A stretch of 64,000 bases of DNA from Bacteriovoracaceae bacterium (GTDB taxonomy: Bacteria > Bdellovibrionota > Bacteriovoracia > Bacteriovoracales > Bacteriovoracaceae): contig JAOARC010000036.1 of NCBI GenBank assembly GCA_025210745.1, positions 60,285 through 124,284 of the forward strand, read 5' to 3'. The translations under genes were made by a program, and so were the position numbers. The notes under the pieces were generated by a model. It saw only the letters and a program-made list of their open reading frames with translations. It did no database searches and had not been told where the DNA came from. This document shows positions 42,726 through 50,584 of this stretch, one piece after another (position 1 is the first letter of the stretch; each line of letters begins with the position of its first letter).

Positions 42726-43535
42726 GTGAAGTACATTTATATCTTATCTTTATTTATTTCATTTTCAAGTATCGCAGATATTTGTATTTGTCAGTATCCT
42801 AAAGAAGACGCTCATTATGGATCAGGGCAGAGTATAGAAGTACCACTCTATAAAATGGGATGTAGGCTATGGCTTACTTTAAAAAAGAACTGTAGAAGAA
42901 AAAAAATAAGAGATATTAATAATTCTCTTGAAGACTTATTAGATAAACAGCTTAACGACGGAGAAACAATAAAGCTAGGTTTTGTTGGTCATTGGAATCA
43001 CTCGCAAGAGCTAGTCGACTATATCGAAGATAAAATAACTCCTCTTGTTACAAAATATAAAAAATCCTCTTTTGAGCTGGATAATACGGCATGCAATGCA
43101 ATGGATAACCCTATGCTTGTTCAAAAAAAAATACAGGAACTACCTTTTGATAAAGAGCAATATATTAAAGTTGTGGGAAACCAAACAATAAGTATTGGAA
43201 TGTGGGATAAGCTCTCTATTCGCTTTAGAAAGACTGATTTGATTGCAATTGCAGATAGTCGATCCCAAGAGTTTCAATATCCGGCTTGCTCTACTTATCT
43301 TGGTAAAAGATGCACTGGCTTTCAAAATGGAGAAAAAGGATTTTGTTCTAAAAATGGTGAAAAAAAAGAGATCGTTTGTCATAACTTTGTAAAAGAATTT
43401 AAGTATAAAACGAAAATGAAAAGAAAGAAAAAGTGGCAGTATTTAGATGAAATTCAACGAGTTATGACTAAGCACGTAGAGCAAGAAGAATATAAAATTT
43501 ATAATATGAAAAGAAGAGCAGGTTTACTGGAGTAG
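42726..43535 (+). CDS. Exported protein of unknown function
   Basis: The start codon is GTG at 42726, placed 3 bases after a GGGAG Shine-Dalgarno (42718-42722); ATG is not available nearby. A signal peptide (KYIYILSLFISFSSIADIC) precedes about 250 residues of mature protein with many cysteines (CICQY, GCRLW, KNCRRKK, ACNAMD, PACSTYLG, RCTG, GFCSK, IVCHN), in keeping with multiple disulfides. The C-terminus is basic. It is followed after 3 bases by an exported ankyrin-like gene, so the two are an operon. I do not recognise a family. Confidence 0.68.
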   Translation: MKYIYILSLFISFSSIADICICQYPKEDAHYGSGQSIEVPLYKMGCRLWLTLKKNCRRKKIRDINNSLEDLLDKQLNDGETIKLGFVGHWNHSQELVDYIEDKITPLVTKYKKSSFELDNTACNAMDNPMLVQKKIQELPFDKEQYIKVVGNQTISIGMWDKLSIRFRKTDLIAIADSRSQEFQYPACSTYLGKRCTGFQNGEKGFCSKNGEKKEIVCHNFVKEFKYKTKMKRKKKWQYLDEIQRVMTKHVEQEEYKIYNMKRRAGLLE

Positions 43536-43538
43536 TTT

Positions 43539-43988
43539 ATGAAAAAAATGTTGTGTATTACTTTATTAGTTATGTCATCTTATTTATTTGCATCTAGTGA
43601 TCCCGTTATAAAGGCTGCAAAAAGATGTCAGATAGATAAACTAGAATCTTATCAATCTAGAGGCATTGATTTGAATGATCCAAGATATTCAAATGATGGA
43701 TTTAGCAATATGGTAGCTTTTAAACTAATTAAAAGGTGTTCTGAGCGGCATATTAAGAGGGCTGTTGAAATAGGTATTCTATTTGATGTGAAAAACAATT
43801 CAAGACCACTAATTGTGACAGCGGCTAAGTTTCCTCGTTCGCAAGAAGCAGTTGTGTATTTGATTGAGAATAATCTCGTTGATATTGATACAACGAGTAT
43901 TTGGGGACAAGATGTAGCTAAGATTGCTAGGAAATATGGAAATTACCTTATTTATAATGCAATTATTAAAAAGAGAGAAAATAATTAA
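43539..43988 (+). CDS. Exported ankyrin-repeat-like protein
   Basis: The 149-residue protein has a signal peptide (MKKMLCITLLVMSSYLFASS). The mature part follows an ankyrin-like pattern: a repeat starts at DPVIKAAKRCQIDKLESY, and later segments RPLIVTAAKF and EAVVYLIENNLVDIDTTS match the helix-turn-helix-loop of ankyrin repeats, about three repeats in total. Such repeats mediate protein binding. It is encoded 3 bases after the preceding exported protein and may act with it. The match is to general repeat form rather than a named family. Confidence 0.65.
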   Translation: MKKMLCITLLVMSSYLFASSDPVIKAAKRCQIDKLESYQSRGIDLNDPRYSNDGFSNMVAFKLIKRCSERHIKRAVEIGILFDVKNNSRPLIVTAAKFPRSQEAVVYLIENNLVDIDTTSIWGQDVAKIARKYGNYLIYNAIIKKRENN

Positions 43989-44036
43989 CATATTTCATAT
44001 ATCTTGATAAAATTGAGCCCATATTTTGGAGAAAAC

Positions 44037-44840
44037 ATGGGAAAGAAAAAACAAAAGCTTAGAGAATATAACAAATACTGGTATTACGAAAAAAGTGTTC
44101 AAAACCCTGAAGGGGAAGTGGATTTTTTCAATGAAAAGTATGGTGAGATTAGAGGTAAACAGGCTTTTACTTTAAGAGAAGACTTTTGTGGAACAGGAGC
44201 TATTTCATGTAAGTGGGCAGCCCAAAGTGAAAACCATAAATCATATGGAATCGATCTTGATCCAGAGCCAATTGCTTATGGTAAAGAAGTTCATTATGCA
44301 GCTTTAGATGATGAAGCTAAAACGAGAATGGAATATCTTGAAGCAAATGTATTAGATTCACCAACTCCAAAAGTTGATATCACTTTTGCATTTAACTTTT
44401 CTTATTTTATTTTCAAAAAAAGAGTTGATCTTTTAAATTACTTTAAAGCTGCTTATGAATCACTAAATGATACAGGTGTCTTTTTCATTGATATTTTTGG
44501 TGGGCCTGATTCAATTCAAGAAAATGAAGACATTATTGAGCATTCTCACTATGACTATCACTGGGAGTGCCAAAAATTTAATCCAATGAATAACGAGTGC
44601 CGTTTTGCAATCCATTTTAAAAGAGATGGAGAAAAAAGAAGGGCTAACCAATTCGTATACGAGTGGAGAATGTGGGGAATTATGGAGATTAGAGATCTTC
44701 TGGAGGAAGCAGGCTTCAAAAAAACTATTGCATATTGGGAAGAAGATGATGAGGATGGAGACGGAAACGGAAACTTCTATCCATCTGAAGACGAAGAACA
44801 ATGCGAATCATGGGTTACGTATATCGGCGCAGTGAAGTAG
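44037..44840 (+). CDS. SAM-dependent methyltransferase, class I
   Basis: I start at the ATG at 44037 (MGKKKQKLREYNKYW), which has a GGAGA Shine-Dalgarno at 44028-44032; the open frame begins with an ATA/ATT-rich lead-in at 44004. The 267-residue protein has a methyltransferase fold: motif I EDFCGTGAIS near residue 49-58, an acidic end of strand 2 (GIDLDPEP), and a later NFSYFIFKKR segment. The C-terminus ends in acidic residues (EEDDEDGDGNGN). The substrate is unknown; the C-terminal half fits a small-molecule or protein methyltransferase. The next 327 bases have no gene. Confidence 0.85.
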   Translation: MGKKKQKLREYNKYWYYEKSVQNPEGEVDFFNEKYGEIRGKQAFTLREDFCGTGAISCKWAAQSENHKSYGIDLDPEPIAYGKEVHYAALDDEAKTRMEYLEANVLDSPTPKVDITFAFNFSYFIFKKRVDLLNYFKAAYESLNDTGVFFIDIFGGPDSIQENEDIIEHSHYDYHWECQKFNPMNNECRFAIHFKRDGEKRRANQFVYEWRMWGIMEIRDLLEEAGFKKTIAYWEEDDEDGDGNGNFYPSEDEEQCESWVTYIGAVK

Positions 44841-45037
44841 TCTTCCTACTTGTGCGATAGCCAGCAATATCTACGCTACACTTAACTAGCACAAAAACAC
44901 GACGAATAGGAGTGTTTAAGACGGGCCTTCTAGACTAAAGCTAATTTCCTACCCATGCTATAAAAAACATTGGACACAGAGCTTTGTACGAAGCTTCCAA
45001 ACTTCTCATATGTAACTAATCAAAAATATAAAACTTC

Positions 45038-45058
45038 GAAGTCGCAAATTGCGACTTC
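45038..45058. repeat. Perfect inverted repeat with ten-base arms
   Basis: GAAGTCGCAA and TTGCGACTTC flank one A. On the minus strand the hairpin is followed by a short T-rich run; on the plus strand by A residues. It could be a terminator for a minus-strand transcript or an operator. Confidence 0.5.
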
Positions 45059-45135
45059 AAAAAGCAGTAGAGGAGGGAAAGAAAAAAGATAGGACTTCAC
45101 TCTAAATAAGATACATAATTGGCCAATTTTATATT

Positions 45136-45164
45136 TTTTCCTATAAAATATATTTATAGGAAAA
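45136..45164 (+). promoter_or_regulatory. Inverted repeat hiding the AtoE-type ribosome binding site
   Basis: Twelve-base arms TTTTCCTATAAA (45136-45147) and TTTATAGGAAAA (45153-45164) flank ATATA. The right arm contains the only Shine-Dalgarno (AGGAAA) before the ATG at 45168, so in RNA it would be sequestered; in DNA it would be an operator. Confidence 0.55.
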
Positions 45165-45167
45165 TTT

Positions 45168-46448
45168 ATGAAATCACTAACAAAAACAATATCAAGTTTT
45201 ATAGAAACAAAAATGCCAAGCGCATTTAGCTTGGCTTTAATTCTAACATTTTTAACTTTTCTTCTAGCATCTATTACAACCAATCACAGTTTTAATAGTC
45301 TCGTTCTATTTTGGGGAGATAGCTTTTGGAATCTACTAGCATTTTCTATGCAAATGGCACTTGTACTAGTTTTAGGAAGTGTTATTGCTGATTCGACTCC
45401 CATTAAAAAGCTTATAGATATTCTTGTATCAAAGATCACGAATCAAACAAGCGCTGTTATCTATATGACGGTTATATCAACCATAGCATGTTATTTAAAC
45501 TGGGGCTTTGGTCTTGTTATAAGTAGTATCTTTGCTAAAAGTATTTATTCAAAAAATAAAGACTTTAATTTTCCTCTTTTGGTGGCCAGTGCTTATAGTG
45601 GATTTTTAGTGTGGCATGGAGGAATCTCTGGATCAATTCCTTTAAAGCTTACTAGTATTGGTAAGGGGTTTAGTTTTGATTCAATACCTTTAGATAAGAC
45701 TTTATTTTCTTCTTTTAATATTATTATTTTAGTATCTACGTTTATTTGTACCATGCTTACAAATTTATACTTTTCTAAAAAGGCTTATGTGAAAAAAAAG
45801 GTCTATCTAAAAGAAGATAATCAAAATCAAAAAAATTATTCAAATCTAGATAGTAAAAGGCTGCTTTTTATCCCACTACTGCTTTTAAGTGGCTTTTATC
45901 TTTTTCTTAAAATACAAGATGGCTTTTCTATAACTTTAAACTTAATGATTTTTATCTTTTTATTTTTAGGCCTGCTTTTTCATCAAAGGCCATCATCTTT
46001 TTTAAACTCATTTGAAAAAAACATTAGCGCTAGTAGTGGGATATTCTTACAGTTTTTATTCTATGCTGGAATGATGGGAGTTATATCTAAAAGTGGACTT
46101 GGTATTAAAATGAGTGAGTTCTTTATAAGTATATCAACAGAATCAACATTTTTACTATACACGTACTTAAGTGCAGGAATCGTAAATTTCTTTGTTCCAA
46201 GTGGAGGAGGGCAGTGGGCCATACAAGGACCAATTATGCTTCCAGCTGCAATGGATATGGGAATAAGCTTACCTAAGACGGCTATGGCCATCGCTTGGGG
46301 AGATGCTTGGACTAATATGATTCAACCATTTTGGGCTCTACCACTTCTTTCTATTACTAGGGCAAAGCTTAAAGATATATTTATTCATTTATTTATGATC
46401 TTTTTAGTGGTTGGGATTGTGACTTCTGTTTTGATGGTTGTGCTTTAA
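45168..46448 (+). CDS. atoE: Short-chain fatty acid transporter (AtoE family)
   Basis: The 426-residue protein is an integral membrane protein with about ten to twelve hydrophobic segments and matches AtoE-type permeases: the N-terminus KMPSAFSLALILTF, the WNLLAFSMQMALVLVLGSVIA helix near residue 60-80, and FFVPSGGGQWAIQGPI near residue 343-358, which is the best-conserved loop. The family imports short-chain fatty acids such as butyrate and acetoacetate. A palindrome covers its ribosome binding site. The downstream metallophosphoesterase is convergent. The methylmalonyl-CoA mutase operon 5 kb away gives a possible metabolic context. Confidence 0.88.
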   Translation: MKSLTKTISSFIETKMPSAFSLALILTFLTFLLASITTNHSFNSLVLFWGDSFWNLLAFSMQMALVLVLGSVIADSTPIKKLIDILVSKITNQTSAVIYMTVISTIACYLNWGFGLVISSIFAKSIYSKNKDFNFPLLVASAYSGFLVWHGGISGSIPLKLTSIGKGFSFDSIPLDKTLFSSFNIIILVSTFICTMLTNLYFSKKAYVKKKVYLKEDNQNQKNYSNLDSKRLLFIPLLLLSGFYLFLKIQDGFSITLNLMIFIFLFLGLLFHQRPSSFLNSFEKNISASSGIFLQFLFYAGMMGVISKSGLGIKMSEFFISISTESTFLLYTYLSAGIVNFFVPSGGGQWAIQGPIMLPAAMDMGISLPKTAMAIAWGDAWTNMIQPFWALPLLSITRAKLKDIFIHLFMIFLVVGIVTSVLMVVL

Positions 46449-46466
46449 ATTATAGGGACACAAGAG

Positions 46467-47231
46467 TTAATACTTTATATTAAACACACTTATTTCAGGT
46501 CTACAATTAAACCTTATCGGTAGAATAGAGTTACCAATACCTCTGTTAACATATAGTTCTTTATTTTCATTTTTATAGAAACCATGAGTATAATGACCAG
46601 TTCCATTTGGTGTCCATATGGCTCCCAAAAAAGGAATTCTAACTTGACCACCATGAGAATGACCAGCAAGAGATAGTTGTACTTTATGAGGTATATTATC
46701 CCAATAACTTGGAGAGTGAAATAAAGCAATATTAAGGTTATTTGAACTTAATTTATCCGTGATTCCTATATCTGGAGAACCTTCGATATCATCAAGGCCA
46801 ATTAGAGTTAAGTTATCATCTATTTTGATAGTTTTATTTGTAATGACATTTATAGAATACTTCTTCAAAAGAGTATCTAGTTTATTAATAGGACTCCAGT
46901 ATTCCCAGTTACCTGGTACAAAATAAATGCCTTTTTTAGCATTTAGTCTAGATATGAATTTTTCATGTTCAATATAGTCATTGTCATTTGAAGCAAGGTC
47001 ACCAGTTATGACAATTAAATCAGGTTTTATCTTTTCTAGAGCTGCAAGTACTTTTTTTTCTATGTTTCCAAAACTTTTTATATGTAGGTCACTTATTTGA
47101 GCAATTTTAACCTTTTTTGACTTAGATAAATAGTTTCTAGAGTAGGTGTTTATCTCTAAATCATTTGGACAATAATAAAAGCTGTAAAAGAATAAAAGTG
47201 TAATTGATATAAGAACGAAAACTTTAGACAT
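46467..47231 (-). CDS. Calcineurin-like metallophosphoesterase (YkuE-type)
   Basis: The 254-residue protein has an N-terminal hydrophobic anchor (VLISITLLFFYSFYYC) and the metallophosphoesterase motif set AQISDLHI (D-x-H), VITGDLAS (GD), VPGNWEYW and AGHSHGGQVRIP (GHxH). The third motif is usually GNHD/E; here Trp replaces the His. This may lower or change activity, though related proteins with GNW are known. Members of this group have been linked to lipid phosphate hydrolysis at the membrane. The C-terminus carries an aromatic-glycine segment (NGTGHYTHGFY). No clear operon partner; the convergent AtoE gene ends 19 bases away. Confidence 0.85.
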   Translation of the reverse strand: MSKVFVLISITLLFFYSFYYCPNDLEINTYSRNYLSKSKKVKIAQISDLHIKSFGNIEKKVLAALEKIKPDLIVITGDLASNDNDYIEHEKFISRLNAKKGIYFVPGNWEYWSPINKLDTLLKKYSINVITNKTIKIDDNLTLIGLDDIEGSPDIGITDKLSSNNLNIALFHSPSYWDNIPHKVQLSLAGHSHGGQVRIPFLGAIWTPNGTGHYTHGFYKNENKELYVNRGIGNSILPIRFNCRPEISVFNIKY

Positions 47232-47276
47232 GCTCTGATCTTATCAGCTTGATCTATAGCATGTCTAAAATAAAAC

Positions 47277-47705
47277 TTACTTTCTTTTAAAAAGCGGCAA
47301 ATATACATCTCTATGTCTATAAACCAAGAACCCACAAATAAGCAGCATATAAAGCCCACTTGTTATATATCCATTAAATAAAAATATATGGACACCATAT
47401 ATATTTATAACTACAGGGATAAGAGCTAAAAGTGCAATTGGTACAAAAAAGTTTGATATAAGCATAATGCCACCAATAAGCTCCGTTAATTTCACTAGAT
47501 GCATCATAAAACCTGTATCCCACATACCCTTCATAATAGTGTAGATATGATCAGGCATACCAAGGCTTTCTAAAGGGGTAATAGTTCCTACACCACTATT
47601 TCTAATGAGTAGTTGTCCCATCCAGACTCTTAATACTAATTCTACTGTGTCTAGGATCGAGTACTTTTTTAAGATAATTTTATTGTTTAAAACTGCTGTA
47701 TTCAT
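47277..47705 (-). CDS. DoxX-family membrane protein
   Basis: The real start is the ATG at 47705 (MNTAVLNN), because GGAGG lies 7 bases before it; an in-frame start at 47792 would add 29 residues and would overlap the divergent LysR gene. The 142-residue protein has four membrane helices and the DoxX-type features LVLRVWMGQLLIRNSG and HLVKLTELIGGIMLI. DoxX proteins are small membrane proteins of uncertain role, in some cases linked to oxidoreductase systems. It is divergent from a LysR regulator, with 76 bases between them, so regulation by that protein is likely. Confidence 0.87.
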   Translation of the reverse strand: MNTAVLNNKIILKKYSILDTVELVLRVWMGQLLIRNSGVGTITPLESLGMPDHIYTIMKGMWDTGFMMHLVKLTELIGGIMLISNFFVPIALLALIPVVINIYGVHIFLFNGYITSGLYMLLICGFLVYRHRDVYLPLFKRK

Positions 47706-47744
47706 TGATTCCTCCAATAGGAATATATTGTCAGAAAAATATGT

Positions 47745-47773
47745 TTGAAAAAAGCGAATAGTTTTCATAATAT
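47745..47773 (+). promoter_or_regulatory. Candidate promoter of the LysR gene
   Basis: TTGAAA (47745-47750), a 17-base spacer and TAATAT (47768-47773) precede the LysR start codon at 47782 by 8 bases, and no Shine-Dalgarno is visible, so the transcript would be nearly leaderless. Confidence 0.4.
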
Positions 47774-47774
47774 G

Positions 47775-47788
47775 TTTCCATATGGAAA
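47775..47788. promoter_or_regulatory. Perfect 14-base palindrome over the LysR start codon
   Basis: TTTCCATATGGAAA covers the ATG at 47782. Its position just after the putative -10 element suits autorepression by the LysR protein or by another dimeric regulator. Confidence 0.4.
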
Positions 47789-48645
47789 TCAATAAAATTA
47801 AATATTTTAGAGCAGTTTATGAGTTAGGTAGTATGAGAAAGGCGGCAGAGGTTCTTAGTATGTCAGCTGGATCTTTATCAAAATCAATCAAAAGCTTAGA
47901 ACAAGAACTTGAGGTTAAGCTTTTTGTTGCTGATGGAAGAAATATTAGACCTTCTGAACAAGCAATTTCTTTATATGCAAAATCAAATGGACTTATAAGT
48001 GCTTATGAAGACTTTATAAACTCAAAAGACATTTTTGAAAATAACGATAGTTTTAAAATTGCAACCTATGAGGTTTTTTCAACTTACTTTTTATCAAAGT
48101 TTTGTATGGATTATCCTGAATTTTACATCGATGTTCTAGAAAAAGGGCCAGGGCAGTTAGAAAAATCCATTCTAGATGGTCTTGCTGATTTTGGTATTAC
48201 CTATATGCCAGTAACAAATCCAAACCTTGAGTTTTATAAGATTAGTAAGTTTAACTTTAATGTTTATACAAATAAGAAGTATTCATCAAGAAAAGCAATA
48301 GACATAGAGTTTGCTGTTCCTATTCATAAAATAGATAACTCTATAAGCGGTATAACTGAACTTGATAATTGGCCTGTATCAGTTAAAAGAAATATTAAGT
48401 ATAGGTTTGAAATGCTTGAATCGGCTTTAGAGAGTGTAAGGCATGGGCAATGTGCAATTTATTGTCCTGACTTTATAGCAAAGCTTCAAAATAAGACGCT
48501 TAAGTCTGATTATCAGTTAAGAAAGTTTGAATCTCTTAAGCTATCAAAAACAAGATCAGCTGATATCTATATTGTTACTCGTAAAGGCTTTGGTGAAACA
48601 AAGTTTGTTAAGCAGTTAGCTCGAACAATAAGACTATATTGTTAA
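47782..48645 (+). CDS. LysR-family transcriptional regulator, divergent from doxX-like gene
   Basis: The 287-residue protein has a canonical LysR helix-turn-helix (MEINKIKYFRAVYELGSMRK, then AAEVLSMSAGSLSKSIKSLE) and a substrate-binding domain of normal length. The divergent arrangement with the DoxX-type gene is the usual one for LysR regulators and their target. A palindrome sits on its own start codon. The inducer cannot be predicted. An effector linked to quinones or aromatics is plausible for DoxX neighbours, but this is not visible here. Confidence 0.9.
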   Translation: MEINKIKYFRAVYELGSMRKAAEVLSMSAGSLSKSIKSLEQELEVKLFVADGRNIRPSEQAISLYAKSNGLISAYEDFINSKDIFENNDSFKIATYEVFSTYFLSKFCMDYPEFYIDVLEKGPGQLEKSILDGLADFGITYMPVTNPNLEFYKISKFNFNVYTNKKYSSRKAIDIEFAVPIHKIDNSISGITELDNWPVSVKRNIKYRFEMLESALESVRHGQCAIYCPDFIAKLQNKTLKSDYQLRKFESLKLSKTRSADIYIVTRKGFGETKFVKQLARTIRLYC

Positions 48646-48708
48646 TCATATAAGTGATTGATTTTATATTAATTCACTCGTGTTTTTTGTGTAAATTAAA
48701 AGTTGAAC

Positions 48709-48736
48709 TTGTAATATACACAAAAAAAAGTATAAT
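48709..48736 (+). promoter_or_regulatory. Candidate promoter, leaderless transcript for the AAA/DUF4143 gene
   Basis: TTGTAA (48709-48714), a 16-base spacer and TATAAT (48731-48736) end 6 bases before the ATG at 48743. The start would fall on the ATG, and no Shine-Dalgarno is visible. Confidence 0.6.
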
Positions 48737-48742
48737 ATCTTT

Positions 48743-49906
48743 ATGATAACTAGAGATATTACAGATGAACTAATTCAACTTTCAAAGGAATTTCGAGTAA
48801 TAACTGTCATAGGGCCTAGGCAGTCTGGTAAAACTACACTAGTTAGAAATACTTTTAAAGACTATCAGTATTGTACTTTAGAGGATCCAGACCTAAGAAA
48901 CCTTGCGACAGAGGACCCAAGAGGTTTCTTTTCTAGTTTTGAAAAAAAAGTCATCATAGATGAGGTTCAACGGGTTCCACAGCTTTTGTCTTATATTCAA
49001 ACTATTGTTGATGAAAAAAATATTAAAGGGCAATTTATCCTTACAGGCTCTCATCAATTAGAGTTGATGTCACAAGTTTCACAGTCTTTAGCTGGAAGGA
49101 CAGCAATTTTAAAGCTCCTGCCATTAAGTATTAATGAATTATTAAAGCATAAATATGAAGTTTTAAAATATGAAACTTGTGTAAAAGGATTTTATCCAAG
49201 GCTCTTTTCTGAAGAAGTAAGACCAAATAAATTAATGGCCAGTTATTATGAGACTTATATTGAAAAAGACGTAAGACAATTAATAAAATTAAAAGATATG
49301 ACTCTTTTTCAAAAGTTTGTAAGATTGTTAGCAGGAAGAGTTGGACAAGTTATAAATTTCTCATCCTTATCTAATGATGTAGGAGTAAGTAATACAACTT
49401 TACGTGAATGGACCTCTGTCCTTGAAGCATCTTTTATCATTTATAAGCTTACACCATATTATGAAAACTTTGGTAAAAGAGTTATAAAGTCACCCAAGTA
49501 TTATTTTACAGATGTCGGGTTGCTATGCTACTTACTTGGTATTGAAAACTCTAAGCAGTTGCAAAGAGATCCTTTAATTGGAAATATTTTCGAAAATCTT
49601 GTCGTTATTGAATTTCTTAAACAACGATATAACAAAGGTCTAAGTCCTAATCTTTACTTCTTTAGGGATAGTCATGGGAATGAAGTTGATCTTGTTTTTA
49701 AGAACGGTAGAAAGCTAGTTCCGATTGAGATTAAATCATCTGAAACATTTCATGTGAGCTTTACAAAGCAAATAATTAAGTTTCAAAAATTGACAGAGCT
49801 CTCTGATAAAGGAATTGTTATCTATTCTGGAGATTTTTGTCCAAAGTCTGATGCTTATAGAGTTATTAATTTTAGAGATATCGCTACTTTGTGTGAAGGT
49901 TTATAA
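48743..49906 (+). CDS. AAA/DUF4143-family ATPase
   Basis: The 387-residue protein has an N-terminal P-loop ATPase of the AAA_14 group with Walker A TVIGPRQSGKTTLV near residue 21-34 and Walker B KVIIDEVQRVP near residue 69-79. A sensor-like FILTGSHQLELMS follows. The C-terminal half is the DUF4143 domain (NIFENLVVIEFLKQ and the nuclease-like EVDLVFKNGRKLVPIEIKSS, a PD-(D/E)xK-like motif). The family is widespread with unknown function. It abuts the lytic transglycosylase gene by 0-1 base, which may be chance or an operon. The gene ends one base before the next starts. Confidence 0.9.
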   Translation: MITRDITDELIQLSKEFRVITVIGPRQSGKTTLVRNTFKDYQYCTLEDPDLRNLATEDPRGFFSSFEKKVIIDEVQRVPQLLSYIQTIVDEKNIKGQFILTGSHQLELMSQVSQSLAGRTAILKLLPLSINELLKHKYEVLKYETCVKGFYPRLFSEEVRPNKLMASYYETYIEKDVRQLIKLKDMTLFQKFVRLLAGRVGQVINFSSLSNDVGVSNTTLREWTSVLEASFIIYKLTPYYENFGKRVIKSPKYYFTDVGLLCYLLGIENSKQLQRDPLIGNIFENLVVIEFLKQRYNKGLSPNLYFFRDSHGNEVDLVFKNGRKLVPIEIKSSETFHVSFTKQIIKFQKLTELSDKGIVIYSGDFCPKSDAYRVINFRDIATLCEGL

Positions 49907-50584
49907 ATGTCGAAAAAGAAATTTAGTATTAAGATTAAAAAACCTAAAAAATCACTTATGTGCCCTGTCGGTTATCATGTTGTTAAAGCTCATCCAAGAG
50001 TTTGTAAAAATGGAACAAAAACTTGGGTCGATGAGCATATAAGAAAAAATAGAGCTAAGTATCGTATGTTTTTATCTGAAAATTTAAATTACTTATATTG
50101 GAATAATAAAATAACTTTTAAAAAACTAAATGCAATAAAAGGATTTCCTGGGTATCATGAATTGGATTCGATAATTTCTTTTTGGACAACTTATTGGTTT
50201 GGTAAATATAAAGTAAAGATAGATCCTTTGCTAGTAAAGACAATTATTGCCATAGAATCAAGCTTTAATCCTAAGGCTGATCCAAAAAGCGCAAAAAGTT
50301 CTGCTTACGGTTTAATGCAAGTTGTAAATAAAACAAGAAATGATTTAAGGAACCCTAAGGAAAAATCAGTTTCACCTGACTTCTTGTCTGTAACGAGAAA
50401 AGACCTTGAAGATCCAGTGCTAAACATCGCTGTTGGTGTTAGGTGGCTTAGAGTTAAATATTTTGCTTATAAAAGAAAAAAAGGAAACCATACTTATAAT
50501 ATGGTTAAAGGTTATTATTCTTTCAACAAAAGTGGTGATGAGTATGCAAAAAAAGTTTTTGATTTATATAATAAGTCTAAGTAG
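49907..50584 (+). CDS. Lytic transglycosylase (SLT domain)
   Basis: The 225-residue protein begins directly after the AAA/DUF4143 gene. The catalytic domain is in the C-terminal half: TIIAIESSFNPKADPKSA carries Glu117, SSAYGLMQVVN and NIAVGVRWL are the SLT-family GLMQ and substrate-groove motifs. It cleaves peptidoglycan glycan strands non-hydrolytically. The N-terminal 60 residues are basic with four cysteines (CPVGYHVVKAHPRVC) and do not look like a standard signal peptide, which is unusual because such enzymes act in the periplasm. The gene overlaps the next by about 40 bases. Confidence 0.85.
   Translation: MSKKKFSIKIKKPKKSLMCPVGYHVVKAHPRVCKNGTKTWVDEHIRKNRAKYRMFLSENLNYLYWNNKITFKKLNAIKGFPGYHELDSIISFWTTYWFGKYKVKIDPLLVKTIIAIESSFNPKADPKSAKSSAYGLMQVVNKTRNDLRNPKEKSVSPDFLSVTRKDLEDPVLNIAVGVRWLRVKYFAYKRKKGNHTYNMVKGYYSFNKSGDEYAKKVFDLYNKSK

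Larger units (their letters stand above)
44841..45167. other. Intergenic stretch of 327 bases with two inverted repeats
   Basis: No credible protein-coding frame or tRNA. It contains a perfect inverted repeat with ten-base arms at 45038-45058 and a second with twelve-base arms at 45136-45164, the latter abutting the AtoE-type start. The left half is less A+T-rich than other intergenic DNA here, so an unrecognised small RNA is possible. Confidence 0.5.

Noticed and set aside
44511..44835. Two open frames on either strand inside the methyltransferase gene
   Set aside because: They are shadows caused by the acidic codon bias (GAA/GAT) of the methyltransferase C-terminus.
45020..45283. 87-codon minus-strand frame before and over the AtoE-type gene
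   Set aside because: It lies antisense to the conserved transporter start, crosses two inverted repeats and has no recognisable features; likely chance.
50433..50543. Extended N-terminus for the small exported protein at 50544
   Set aside because: The extra codons lie inside the transglycosylase gene in another frame, and the signal peptide begins only at 50544.
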